Positions 30,171 through 41,912 of a DNA stretch of 64,000 nucleotides are shown here, piece by piece. Both the position numbers and the translations under genes were made by a program. The notes beneath the pieces were generated by a model. The model did not search any database, was not told the DNA's origin, and saw nothing but the letters and a program-made list of their open reading frames with translations. The stretch lies in NCBI GenBank assembly GCA_050951405.1, contig JBMNIZ010000006.1:1-64000 (forward strand), read 5' to 3'. The stretch's first letter is position 1. Each line of letters opens with the position of its first letter. Source of the stretch: JBMNIZ01 sp050951405. Its GTDB lineage: Bacteria; Bacillota; DULZ01.

Positions 30171-32228
30171 GTGGAAATGGAACTGAGCAGTGTGAAAAAT
30201 ACCGATGGTATCGTCATCGCTCTAGCGGGTAATCCCAATTCCGGCAAAACCACTATTTTTAACAGTCTGACCGGTTCTCGTCAGCATGTGGGCAACTGGC
30301 CGGGAGTAACAGTGGAGAAAAAAGAAGGTTTTCACCTGGCCCAGGGTCAGATGATCCGAGTAGTGGATTTGCCGGGCACATACAGTCTGGGCGCTTACTC
30401 CCAAGATGAAGCCATAGCGCGGGATTATATCCTTTTGGAGAGACCGGAAGTAGTCATCAATATTGTTGACGCCACCAACTTGGAACGGAACCTGTACTTA
30501 ACCGTCCAACTGCTGGAAATGGGAGTGAAGGCAGTCATCGCTTTGAATATCTATGATGAACTGGTGTCAAAGAAAATTGATATTGACGTGGATAAACTGT
30601 CTCGTTTACTGCAGACTGCCGCCATCCCCACCGTGGCAACCCGCAATCAGGGAATAAAAGATCTGGTATCCAAAGCCCTGGAACTGGCACATAGAGAAAA
30701 TGCGGCTCCCTTGCAAATCGATTATGGAAAAAAAATAGAAGCGGAAATATCTCTTTTAGAACAAAAAATCCTGGCTTGCTCCCGGCTGGTGGAGAAATAT
30801 AATCCCCGCTGGTTGGCCGTCAAGCTGTTGGAAGGAGACGAAAAAATTCTGGAAATATTGGGCCGGCACCTGCCTTTGGAACCGCTGCTGGCCCAAAGGA
30901 ACAAAAGCGTAAAACAACTGGAGGATTTCTACGGGGAAGAAATAGAATCCCTAATAACAGACCGGCGTTATGGATTTATCAGCGGCCTTTGCCGAGAGGT
31001 GGTCACCCGCGGGCAAACCTTGGATGATCGCATCTCCCTGGCAGACAAAATCGATAAGGTGGTAACCAACCGTTATCTGGGCATCCCCATCTTTCTTCTT
31101 TCCATGTGGGCAGTATTCCAGTTCACTTTTAAAATCGGGGAACCCTTAACCGAAGGCATCGAGCTGTTCTTTGAATGGTTTTCCGGCTTATTGGGAAGCT
31201 ACCTGCAATCCACCGCCCTGCCCCCGCTGGCCCAATCATTAATCACTGACGGTATTGTGGCAGGAGTAGGCTCCGTTTTAGTTTTTATTCCCAACATTTT
31301 TCTGCTGTTTTTTGCCATCTCCCTGCTGGAGAACAGCGGATACATGGCCCGTGCCGCCTACATCATGGATCGATTCATGCACACTTTGGGTCTGCACGGC
31401 AAATCCTTTATACCGATGATCATCGCCTTCGGCTGTAACGTACCGGCCATTATGGCCACCCGAACCCTGGAGAACAGAAGCGAACGGTTGTTGACCATTC
31501 TGATCAATCCTTTGATCTCCTGTTCAGCCCGGCTGCCTGTTTATGTCCTTTTCGCCGGGGTGTTTTTCAGCGCTCATCAGGGACTGATCATTTTCTCCCT
31601 TTATCTTTTAGGCTTGGTTTTAGCCATCCTGATGGGCATGATTTTCAAACGCTTTTTATTCCGGGGGGAAACATCTCACTTCATCATGGAGCTGCCCCCT
31701 TATCGAGTGCCTACTTTAAAAAGCACTTTTCTCCATATGTGGGAGCGGGGCCGTTCTTTTCTCCGCAAAGCAGGAACTTTGATTTTTGCTGCGGTGGTGT
31801 TCATCTGGGTCCTGGCCAACTTGCCCCCGGGCGTTGAATTTGCCGGCCGGGACAGCATTTTGGGTCGGATGGGAGAATTAATCGCCCCCCTTCTAGGTCC
31901 GGCCGGCTTTGGCAGCTGGGAAGCTGCTGTATCTCTTCTCTTCGGCATCCTGGCTAAAGAAGTGGTGGTGAGCACCTTGGGAGTAATTTACGGCGTAGGC
32001 GAAGGGGGCTTGAGAGAAATCATTGCTCTTAACTGGACACCTTTATCCAGCTATGCCTTTATGGTCATGACCTTGATCTACATTCCCTGCATTGCTACCA
32101 TCGGAACCATCAAAAGCGAAACCGGATCTTGGGCTTGGACTGCTTTTGCCGTAGGATATACCTTGCTTCTCGGCTGGATTATGGCGGTTCTGGTTTTCCA
32201 ATTGGGCAGCCTTCTGGGCTTGGCTTAA
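30171..32228 (+). CDS. feoB: FeoB ferrous iron transporter (locus 2, complete)
   Basis: A 685-residue single-chain FeoB importing Fe2+. G domain: AGNPNSGKTT, RQHVGNWPGVTV, DLPGTYSLGAYS, NIYDE. The permease follows with IIAFGCNVPAIMATRTL and INPLISCSARLPVYVLF Gate motifs, and AKEVVVSTLGVIYGV near the C-terminus. The GTG start has AGGGGG at correct spacing. Together with the regulator fusion, FeoA and the small Cys-rich protein this forms an iron operon distinct from the one at 19.7-22.1 kb. Confidence 0.95.
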   Translation: MEMELSSVKNTDGIVIALAGNPNSGKTTIFNSLTGSRQHVGNWPGVTVEKKEGFHLAQGQMIRVVDLPGTYSLGAYSQDEAIARDYILLERPEVVINIVDATNLERNLYLTVQLLEMGVKAVIALNIYDELVSKKIDIDVDKLSRLLQTAAIPTVATRNQGIKDLVSKALELAHRENAAPLQIDYGKKIEAEISLLEQKILACSRLVEKYNPRWLAVKLLEGDEKILEILGRHLPLEPLLAQRNKSVKQLEDFYGEEIESLITDRRYGFISGLCREVVTRGQTLDDRISLADKIDKVVTNRYLGIPIFLLSMWAVFQFTFKIGEPLTEGIELFFEWFSGLLGSYLQSTALPPLAQSLITDGIVAGVGSVLVFIPNIFLLFFAISLLENSGYMARAAYIMDRFMHTLGLHGKSFIPMIIAFGCNVPAIMATRTLENRSERLLTILINPLISCSARLPVYVLFAGVFFSAHQGLIIFSLYLLGLVLAILMGMIFKRFLFRGETSHFIMELPPYRVPTLKSTFLHMWERGRSFLRKAGTLIFAAVVFIWVLANLPPGVEFAGRDSILGRMGELIAPLLGPAGFGSWEAAVSLLFGILAKEVVVSTLGVIYGVGEGGLREIIALNWTPLSSYAFMVMTLIYIPCIATIGTIKSETGSWAWTAFAVGYTLLLGWIMAVLVFQLGSLLGLA

Positions 32229-32245
32229 GGGAGGAGGGGTTGAAC

Positions 32246-32380
32246 ATGGAGACCATCTTTTTGCTTGGCACAGGACTGGGCGCAGCGGCTTTTCTTTTCT
32301 ATTTGAGCAAAAAATCCGCTTCCGGCTCCAGTTGCGCTTGCTGCAGCCAGCCTTGTAAGAAGATCACCGCAAAAAAATAA
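32246..32380 (+). CDS. FeoB-associated Cys-rich membrane peptide
   Basis: A 44-residue protein with one N-terminal membrane helix (METIFLLGTGLGAAAFLFYL) and a short tail CACCSQPCKK rich in Cys and Lys. This matches the NCBI family of FeoB-associated Cys-rich proteins. It may deliver or hold Fe2+ at the FeoB exit. GGGAGGAGGGG precedes the ATG, 17 bp after the feoB stop. Confidence 0.85.
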   Translation: METIFLLGTGLGAAAFLFYLSKKSASGSSCACCSQPCKKITAKK

Positions 32381-32495
32381 AAAACACAGCGAGAAAGAAG
32401 CCGGGCGGGCCGAAAAACCTGGAAATGATCTGGAACCATTCCTTGCTTTTTTCGTCAAAAGAAAAGGAATATCTTATGAGCAGCGGAGGTAGTAA

Positions 32496-34531
32496 ATGTC
32501 TGGCAAAATGACTCATCTAAGACTTCTTTTTGGCATCGCCCTGCTTCTTGTTTTTTTATCTTCACCGGTCCAGGCCGAAGCGGGGCCGGCAAGTTACTTC
32601 ACCATCGACAGCCCCCGGGCTACCATCGCCGGCACCGAATACCTGCTGGAAGTACCCCCCAGAGTGTACCGGGGGACCACCATGCTCCCCCTGCGTTTCG
32701 TCGGTGAAACCGTTCTCCAATGTGATGTTCACTGGCAGCCGGAGACCCGGACCGCTGTCCTGGAAAAAGAGAGCACCAGGATCGAATTACAATTGGAACT
32801 CCCGCCAAGCCCGGGTTAACGGGCAAGTGAAAAACTTAAACCTTCCTCCTCGACTGGAAAAAGGAAGATTGCTGGTACCCTTAAGATTCCTTGCCGAAAA
32901 TTTTTCTTGGGCAGTTGAATACCTGCCGACAGAGCGGGCCGTTGTTTTATGGAAACCGGTGCCACCAACCGCCCTCTTTCGTTTTACCACACCCCCGCAT
33001 TACGGCGGGACAGGAAGTGGAGTATGTGGACGAGAGCTTCGATCCGGCCGGGCATTCCATGGTCGACCGTATCTGGGAAATAAATTACGATGAAAACCTT
33101 AGAGCCCGGGACCTGAACTCTCTCCTCCGGAAACCGCCGGCAGGCAGCTATGTTGTCCGTCTCAAGGTAAAAAGTAAAACAGGCCTCTGGAGCGACTGGT
33201 TTGAGCAACAACTGTATGTGGAAACCAACCGGCCGCCGCTTATCCGGGACTTCCAAGTCCAGCCGGAGAAGCCGGCTGTAGGAGAAAGCTTATCTTTTCA
33301 TTATGCTTACGAAAATGAAGAATGGGAACCGGTGCCGGAAGAGCGTTGGTCTTACCAGTGGCAGAGTCAGGATGGCGAGCTCCGTTCCGGCATAGGTAAA
33401 CCCCGGGCTTTCTTTGAGCCGGGCCGCTACCAGATAACCCTGTCCCTCCGGGATGCTTATGGAAACTGGAGCGACCCGAAAACCATAGAAATTGAGGTCC
33501 TGGAGCGGGAAAAACGAAATGAGTTTTCCTATAAATTCTCTGATCCCAGGCCCGGTGAAATCATACATAACCCGAAAAAAGGCAATTACAACGATTATCC
33601 CCTGAATCAATCCTTTCAGATGACCAGATTGGGCCCTACCCTTCTTTTCAGCAATAGCCCGGAAACCGTTCCCGGCCCTGGGATCCTGTACCGGGATGAA
33701 GTATCCGGGCCTATCCGGGTGGTCTACCACCACCGCAATGGTTCCCATACTCCCCTCCGCCTGGCGGTGTTGGTGGAAAATGCGGGCCAAGAAGCCGTAA
33801 AGCTAACCCGCACTAAAAGTGCCTTTGGCGGGCCGGCGGAAGACGTTATGCATTTAGGTCAGTTGGTGGCGTTCAACTATTACCGTTCGGCAGAGAAAAT
33901 TGAGATTATGCTCCCACCGGGAGAAAAATACGTCCTATACCAAAGCCCCGGCTCCGGTTGGAGCCACAATCAATCCTTAACCGGTATGTTTGATTTGCAA
34001 ACGGATAGACCGGTGAGAATATCCATCCTGGCCTTGTCCCTAGAAGACACCTCTTTTGCCCAGGAAGAACTGCCCATCTGGCCCAGGGACGGGCGCCACG
34101 CCCGGGGGACTTTCTCCCTGGCTGATCGGGAAGTCCAAATATTGATCAAAGGGGATCGAAAGGAAAAGCTGGTTCTGGGGAAAGACGGGGAGGGATTTGA
34201 AAGCTGGCTGACCGGCCGCGATGCTCTGACCGGGGACCTGATCATCAACAAAGGCAACTATGGGGCAGTTTATTATCTCCATTTTAGCTCTGAGGAGAAA
34301 ATCGGCATTCTTTTCAACCCCAGGGGCCTGACCTTCAAAGGAGCTCTACAAGCTTTTGACGGAAACCCTTACCGGATTCCGACCCTGGGTTCCTTTTACG
34401 GTTTACGGGAGGCAGCAGTGGTAGGAGTGCTGGATCCTGGGCAGAAAGCATCCTTAGTCTATACTCCCCCTAATGGTTCCGATGCACCCGTTGTCCTGGC
34501 CATAATCCCGGCAGCTTTTTGGGACGAATAA
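32496..34531 (+). pseudogene. Exported protein with copper-amine-oxidase-N (stalk) domain, two frameshifts
   Basis: Signal peptide (LRLLFGIALLLVFLSSPVQA) followed by a stalk-type domain: YRGTTMLPLRFVGETVLQCD in the first frame, then VNGQVKNLNLPPRLEKGRLL and VPLRFLAENFSWAVEY in the second, then a long C-terminal part in the third (PKD-like PGRYQITLSLRDAYGNWSDP; YHHRNGSHTPLRLAVLVENA). The breaks are near 32800 (CTCCCGCC) and 32990 (CACCCCCGC), both at C-runs and both explained by one extra base. The intact protein would be about 678 residues and cell-surface bound. Function unknown. The start follows GGAGGTAGTAA. Confidence 0.8.
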
Positions 34532-34584
34532 TTTAACCGGAAACCTCCCCGCAGATGACAGGATGCTTGGACGGCTTGCTTTTT

Positions 34585-34617
34585 GCACAGGGGTGGACCT
34601 TTTGTCCACCCCTGTGC
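34585..34617. repeat. Perfect 14-bp inverted repeat
   Basis: GCACAGGGGTGGAC and GTCCACCCCTGTGC enclose CTTTT. There is no T-run on either side, so it is not a standard terminator, though it lies between two converging genes and may end transcription or protect mRNA ends. Confidence 0.7.
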
Positions 34618-34640
34618 CATGTAATGGAATTCCACCGACC

Positions 34641-34814
34641 TCATTTAAATAAACGACCCAGCCATTTTCCTGTAGCCCTGCCCGCCGCACGGCGACCGAA
34701 TCTTTTCACTGTGGCTCGCGGTCCTTTCTTGACGGCGGAAATATCACCCAGCAGCCTGGCTAAACCGTAAAGAAAAGAACGGGTCTGGCTGATGGTACTT
34801 CGTTTCCTGGCCAT
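34641..34814 (-). CDS. Small, highly basic conserved-looking protein
   Basis: A 57-residue protein with about 15 Arg/Lys: MARKRSTISQTRSFLYGLAR, LLGDISAVKKGPRATVKRFG, RRAAGRATGKWLGRLFK. I recall related short proteins annotated as hypothetical in other Firmicutes, but know no function; the charge suggests nucleic acid binding. GGGGAGGTGGGACAA before the ATG is a strong ribosome site, which supports a real gene. Confidence 0.65.
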   Translation of the reverse strand: MARKRSTISQTRSFLYGLARLLGDISAVKKGPRATVKRFGRRAAGRATGKWLGRLFK

Positions 34815-34883
34815 TTGTCCCACCTCCCCGCTTCAGCCTTCAGACCACGGCCATCCCGTCATTCATTGGGGATAAAGCCTCTT

Positions 34884-36252
34884 TTAACTGGAGCCGAAAT
34901 TCTCTTCTTTCATTAGCCGTACTGCCTCCGTATTATACTTGGGTATTTCCACCTCCCAGCTGGGGAAAGGCAATGCCGGTCCTGGCCTCCATGGCCTTGG
35001 CTTTGGCCCGGGTAGCATAGTCCAGAGATTTATGCATAGAGTGTCAAGAATCAGCTGCGGGTTATGAAAACCCATGGAGTTTTCCGCACCGACCCAGTCC
35101 AAATAGAACTGGGCTCGGCGCTGAAGCTGCCTGGCCTCGTCCTAGATGCAGTTGGACTGAGTAGCCCCGCAAGGCAGCGGCTGCGGCTATGGCTTCTGGA
35201 TGGCTTCCACATTCACCGTGCCCGCACTGAGCCAGCATCTGGGCCACCTTGTCCTGGGTATAGAAAACCCTTTCCTGCAGCCAGGCGGCATCCTCCCGGT
35301 GACAGGTCATGCAGCTTTCTTTGATGTGCTTCAGGGGGCTGGTCCACCAATGGGAAGAAATCTTTTCGCCGCCCACCATGGTATAGGGCATGTGGCAGTC
35401 AGCACAGGACAATCCCGCCTCCTGGTGAGTACTGCCCACGAAAGGTTTCAAACTCAGGGTGCTGCACCTTCAGCATGCCGCTCTTTCGATCTGCGGATGC
35501 TCCCAGTCAACAAAGCCAATTTCCTCGTAGTACGCAAAGATCTCATCGGGAGTAAAACCCTTATCCCAGGGAAAGGTAACGGTATACTGGTACCGTCGGC
35601 AAAATAGTACTCCACATGGCACTGGGCGCAGACCAGAGTGCGCAGCTCCTGGGTGGTCAGGCCGTCAGGGTCCTTGCCGAGGCGAGTCAGGGCATTCCGT
35701 AGGGGAGGCTGGGTAATGATCAATCTCATGGTCTGGGGATCATGGCAGTTGGCACAAGTAATCGGCTCCACCATTTTGTCCGTAAGAGCGTGGAAATTGG
35801 TACCATAATAGGAATCTCCCATCTCGGCAATTATTCCGGGAACGTTGGCACTTTTACAAGTCCAGCAAGAGGCGACGCTGTCCTCGTTGATCCTTTTGAT
35901 CTTCTTCACATCTTCCAGGGTATAGACATGCCCCCGGTCTTCGTTGTATTCAAGGGAAAAACCGTAGCCGGCAAAAATCTCCTTCAGAAAGGGCCATTGG
36001 GCCAGTTTGCTCATATTCCAGGGAACCACCGTACTTGCTCCCTTCGTTGGACATTTCCGCAGTTTTCAGATATGTATCGTACTGCTTGGGATAGAACTTG
36101 CCAAATTCCTCAGCCGATAAGTGTCCCCGGTGGCAAGATCAGCCCGGAAAGACTACCGGCTGTGCATTGGATCCACAGCCACCATGACCAGCCCATAATC
36201 AATCAGGGCCGTCAGCCCGAAGAGCTACTCCATACTTTTTCACCCTGATCAT
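34884..36252 (-). pseudogene. nrfA: Cytochrome c nitrite reductase NrfA, decayed by several frameshifts
   Basis: All five haem sites of pentahaem NrfA can be read, but in different frames: SCWTCKSANVPG (the Lys-ligated catalytic haem), CANCHDPQTMRL, CAQCHVEYYF, CADCHMPYTM and CMTCH. N-terminal fragments (membrane anchor TALIDYGLVMVAVDPMHS; EEFGKFYPKQYDTYLKTAEM) and the C-terminal NSMGFHNPQLILDTL also lie in separate frames. I count at least five shifts or stops. NrfA reduces nitrite to ammonium outside the membrane with NrfH as quinol-linked donor; the locus cannot make it as sequenced. Confidence 0.88.
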
Positions 36253-36280
36253 CCTTCCTTTCTCTTTAACTTAACGGAAA

Positions 36281-36759
36281 TTAGCTGTGGGGAGTATAGC
36301 GGTGACAGTCAAAACAACGACGATCCGCATCCATACGCAAATTCCTGAACGATGTCATGGTGACAGCGCAGGCAGTTTTCCTGCACCATTTGCGTATTGG
36401 ATCTGAGCAAGGCGAATGGGTTCGGGAATCTCCCCAAAGTTATTGTGATACAGATGTTGGATGCCCGCGATCACCTTGGAGTAAGTTTTTGTAAAGTAGT
36501 TGCTTTGATCGGTATGGCATCCGTTACAATCCACGATTTCCCGGTGAGAGGAATGACTCCAGGTGCCGTAGACTGGTTCCATCACGTGGCAGGATACGCA
36601 GAAACTGGGATCTTTAGTTGCAATGTGCACTCCTTGAGAGCCTATGATGGCCATGAAAAATAGCGCCCCGAAAAGACTAATCAGGGCCGGCCCGGTTAAT
36701 AGCTTTCCGGAAAAGACTTCTGGCCAAATTCTTTTCTTGAACAAAACAACGATCTTCAT
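36281..36759 (-). pseudogene. nrfH: NrfH tetrahaem quinol dehydrogenase, frameshifted
   Basis: Starts MKIVVLFKKRIWPEVFSGKL after GGGGGGAGCTG, with one membrane helix (LISLFGALFFMAIIGS). Haem motifs CVSCHVMEPVYGTWSHSSH and CNGCHTDQSNYF are in the first frame; CLRCHHDI and CFDCHRYTPHS are recovered only after changes near 36405 and 36345. NrfH passes electrons from menaquinol to NrfA. It lies directly upstream of nrfA, as in other NrfHA operons, and is broken in the same way. Confidence 0.85.
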
Positions 36760-36943
36760 CAGCTCCCCCCTTCTCCCTCTCCTTTGCTGCATGATGGATC
36801 ACTCCAACCCGAAGGCGAAATGACATGGTTGTCAGCCAGCGGTTTTCACTCTCATTCCCCGTGTGCCGGCAAAAACCTACCTTGGCAAATCCAAACCGAG
36901 GAGGGTAATTGGGGTCCGAAACTTGAAATTAGCCCAAAGCATA

Positions 36944-37846
36944 CTACAATAATTCCCTGGCTGAAGATAAACCCAAGAAGCTGCCAATCAGTCCAAAAAA
37001 GACGCTGATCCCGGTAAGAAGAACAATTAAGCCAAAGAGAAGATTATCCAATGGAAGCACAGGGAAGAAGGGAATGATCTTGGGAATCTGTCCATAGATA
37101 AACCTGGCCACAGGTAAGATGAGCAAGACAGCCAACAGATTGCCCAGTAATGCGATGAGAACGCCCTCCCAGAGAAAGGGAACCGCAAGAAAACTCTCAG
37201 CAGCTCCCAACAATCTCAAGGTGCTGATCTGATCTTTCCTGGCATAAATGCTCATCCTGATAATATGGGAGATGATGATCAAGGTGGAAACGGAAACAGC
37301 CAACAAACTCAAGTAGCCCAGAAGGCGCAAGAAGCGGACAATGCCCTGCAGGCGGGCCAATATTTCCTGATTGTCGCGGACATACTCCACTCCCGGCAGC
37401 ACTTGCAAGGACTTAAGGACAGATTCCGTTTGTTCCAGATCAATATTCGCTTCAATAAAAGAAGTAAAAGGATTTTTTTCAAAAACCGTCAGGATATGGG
37501 CTTCCTGCCCCAAAATCCCGGCCATTCGATTATATGCTTCTTCTTCATCCACTAGACGGGCCTGGTTCACCCCTTGGATCTGATCAATTCTTTCCAACAA
37601 CCGGAGAGCCTCTTTTTCATCAAAACTCTCAGAGAAAAACACGCTGATTTCCGCTTCCTGCCGGATTATTTCGATGACGTGCTTGCTCATCCACCAGCCG
37701 GAAGTCACCATGGCCAGGATGAAAAGAATCAAACCTATACTGACCGCGGAAAACAGATTGGTCAAGAGATTGAGTCGGATAGAAGTTGCCACTTCTTTGC
37801 AAAAGTAGTTTAGATTGTAAAGCAGAATCTTCAATTTTCCAGGCAC
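36944..37846 (-). CDS. ftsX: FtsX, permease-like cell division protein
   Basis: A 300-residue protein: cytoplasmic N-terminus, first helix (LFSAVSIGLILFILAMV), an extracellular loop of ~130 residues (VIEIIRQEAEISVFFSESFD), then three helices at the C-terminus (VSTLIIISHIIRMSIYARKD; FLGLSSARELL). With FtsE it forms a mechanotransmitting complex that activates cell-wall hydrolases. The GTG start overlaps ftsE by 16 bp. Confidence 0.93.
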   Translation of the reverse strand: MPGKLKILLYNLNYFCKEVATSIRLNLLTNLFSAVSIGLILFILAMVTSGWWMSKHVIEIIRQEAEISVFFSESFDEKEALRLLERIDQIQGVNQARLVDEEEAYNRMAGILGQEAHILTVFEKNPFTSFIEANIDLEQTESVLKSLQVLPGVEYVRDNQEILARLQGIVRFLRLLGYLSLLAVSVSTLIIISHIIRMSIYARKDQISTLRLLGAAESFLAVPFLWEGVLIALLGNLLAVLLILPVARFIYGQIPKIIPFFPVLPLDNLLFGLIVLLTGISVFFGLIGSFLGLSSARELL

Positions 37847-38511
37847 CCTTTCCTATCCCTAATCAACCTACCCTGTTTCAACTCAATGCAGCGATAATCC
37901 CCTTTTGGATCTAAGAGATGAGTGGCATGGGTAGTAATGATGACTGTAGTCTGTTCATCCACCAAGGAGGATAGAAGTTCAAGCACTTTTAAGGCGTTGT
38001 TTTTATCCAGGTTGCCGGTGGGCTCATCGGCCAAAATTAAGCGGGGGTGCCTGGCCACGGCCCGGGCAATGGCCACTCTTTGGCGCTCTCCCCAGGACAG
38101 GTTCTCCACCAGGGAGGAAAGCTTGTGTTCCAGCCCAACTTTGATGAGGGCCCTCCTGGCTTCCTCTTTCATTTGACCGGGAGATATGCCCAGAATCCGG
38201 ATACCCAGCATCACATTCTCCAAAACACTTCTGCCGTTGATCAGGTTGAAATCCTGACCCACCGGGCCTATTTTCCTCCTCAAACTCCTGATGGCCCTCA
38301 ACTCCGTTCTGGCCATGGGTTGGTCCATTAACTTCAACTCACCTTGCGAGGGAAATTCAATGCCCAGCAATAACTTCAGGAGGCTTGTCTTCCCTGAACC
38401 GCTGGGCCCCAGCACGTAAACAAGCTCTCCCCCTTGAATAACAAAGGATAAATCCTGCAAGGCCACCGTTCCGTCCGGATAGCGAAGATAGACTCCTCTT
38501 GCCTCGATCAT
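37831..38511 (-). CDS. ftsE: FtsE, ABC-type ATPase of FtsEX
   Basis: A 226-residue ATPase with Walker A GPSGSGKTS, Q-loop region VGQDFNLINGRSVLENV, signature LSWGERQRVAIARA and Walker B LILADEPTGNLD. The signature has Trp in place of the usual Gly-Gly (LSGGE). It lies between the coiled-coil gene (21-bp gap) and ftsX. Confidence 0.93.
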   Translation of the reverse strand: MIEARGVYLRYPDGTVALQDLSFVIQGGELVYVLGPSGSGKTSLLKLLLGIEFPSQGELKLMDQPMARTELRAIRSLRRKIGPVGQDFNLINGRSVLENVMLGIRILGISPGQMKEEARRALIKVGLEHKLSSLVENLSWGERQRVAIARAVARHPRLILADEPTGNLDKNNALKVLELLSSLVDEQTTVIITTHATHLLDPKGDYRCIELKQGRLIRDRKGCLEN

Positions 38512-38532
38512 TGATAGTTCTCTCCCCTAAAA

Positions 38533-39657
38533 TCAATTGCCAAAAATTACAGGAGCGATCAACATTTCCACTTGCCCTTCGCCGATTTCAATGGAACGAA
38601 GAACATTGTTGCCTATTAAAGGTTTAAAGTCAATAACCAGTTCATTGTCTAACAAAAGTTCTTTAATAGTATCCTCATCCAGAGGAAAGCCGTAAAAGGA
38701 TCCTTTGTGGACCTGGAACATGATGGCTGTTCTTTCCTTGATCACAAACTCACCCTCCAAAGAAAGGCTGTTTTCCGGCAGGACCAGCGAGGCCTGTCCC
38801 GGAGAAAAACGAAAAACCACATCAGGCAATCCCAAAGGTCCGGCAATAATTTCATTAAATTTATCTTCATCCAAAGAACCATGAATGCCTCTCAGGCTTA
38901 TCCTTGTTTTCACCGCATCCAGGGGCAGACCACCTTGGGCAATAATCTTGGAAAGACGAGCAATGGTTTCTGCAAAAAAGGGCTTCAGTTCCTGCCAGAC
39001 TCGCTGCATCTGGGCTAATTGCTCCTGGTAGTGCTCCCTTTCCTTTTCCAAAGAGGCAAGCCGCTCTTTCATTTTTCCTCGGAGCAAGATCATCTGTGTT
39101 CGAGACTGATCCATCTGTCTCTGCTTATCGGCCAACTCCGCCAGCTTGTCATTTTGTTTTTCTTTTTCCGCCAGGAGCCTCTTTTTGCTTTCCCCGATGG
39201 CCCTCAATAATTGTTCCGTATTTCTGGCCAAATCCTTAAGAACATTGATTCTCCGCAAAAAATCGCGGGGGCTTGTGGAATCAAGAATAATCTCCAAAAA
39301 AGAAGCTGCCCCGATTCTTTGATAGCTCCGGAGAACCTGTTCCAGCCCTTGCAAGGTATTTTCCCGGGAAGCTTCTTCTCCGGCTATTCTCTGATCCAAA
39401 TCCCTAATTTCATCCCTAATCTTTTCCATCTCCAAAGCCAGCTCTACCTGCTCCCGTTCTAAATGTTCCAGAGCAAGGCTCAAGGAGAACAGTTCTCGAA
39501 AGGTTTCATCTTCCTGCAAAGATAAAAGAGACAATTCTTCTTCCAGCTGGAGAAAGGGTTTAGGCTGCCCGGCCGGCTCCGGCGACGGTAAAATTAAGGT
39601 ACAGGCAATAATAAGAGCGGCCATCAGTAGCATTTTTCGCAAAGGGAAAACAGGCAT
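38533..39657 (-). CDS. Exported coiled-coil protein, PcsB/CwlO/EnvC-like N-terminus without a hydrolase domain
   Basis: A 374-residue protein with N-terminal signal helix (MLLMAALIIACTLILPS) and long coiled coil (about 35-240; EEELSLLSLQEDETFRELFS, RDEIRDLDQRIAGEEASREN) interrupted by the PcsB-like segment SYQRIGAASFLEIILDSTSP. The last ~130 residues (GLPDVVFRFSPGQASLVLPE; ELVIDFKPLIGNNVLRSIEI) are beta-rich and are not an M23, CHAP or NlpC domain. Upstream of ftsE-ftsX in one unit, so it is the probable extracellular partner of FtsX, acting as a regulator instead of an enzyme. Confidence 0.8.
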   Translation of the reverse strand: MPVFPLRKMLLMAALIIACTLILPSPEPAGQPKPFLQLEEELSLLSLQEDETFRELFSLSLALEHLEREQVELALEMEKIRDEIRDLDQRIAGEEASRENTLQGLEQVLRSYQRIGAASFLEIILDSTSPRDFLRRINVLKDLARNTEQLLRAIGESKKRLLAEKEKQNDKLAELADKQRQMDQSRTQMILLRGKMKERLASLEKEREHYQEQLAQMQRVWQELKPFFAETIARLSKIIAQGGLPLDAVKTRISLRGIHGSLDEDKFNEIIAGPLGLPDVVFRFSPGQASLVLPENSLSLEGEFVIKERTAIMFQVHKGSFYGFPLDEDTIKELLLDNELVIDFKPLIGNNVLRSIEIGEGQVEMLIAPVIFGN

Positions 39658-39708
39658 TTCATTCCTCCCCCGCCCTTTCGTGAATACTGCATAGTTCTAC
39701 TTGTTTGA

Positions 39709-39747
39709 CAAAAACTCCTTTCCCCAAATCAAGGGAAAGGAGTTTTT
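39709..39747. terminator. Symmetric terminator in a divergent intergenic region
   Basis: AAAAACTCCTTTCCC and GGGAAAGGAGTTTTT form a 15-bp stem able to terminate either way. Both neighbouring genes point away from it, so it must lie upstream or in the leader of the minus-strand ftsEX unit and isolates it from opposite transcription. Confidence 0.8.
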
Positions 39748-39779
39748 CCCTCACTTAAAATCATTAATTCCCCTCCATC

Positions 39780-39808
39780 TTGACATACTAATACAGATGC
39801 AGTTATGT
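39780..39808 (+). promoter_or_regulatory. Promoter of the DUF255 gene
   Basis: TTGACA, a 17-bp spacer and TTATGT, ending 32 bp before the start codon. Confidence 0.65.
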
Positions 39809-39840
39809 ATATGTATCAGCAAAGAAATGGAGGTTAATTG

Positions 39841-41844
<2,004 letters not shown>

Positions 41845-41912
41845 GCACTGATCCTGCCCGTAAGAAGAAAACTGATAGTTGAAATTCATCATAATTCCCA
41901 GGCATTGATTTG

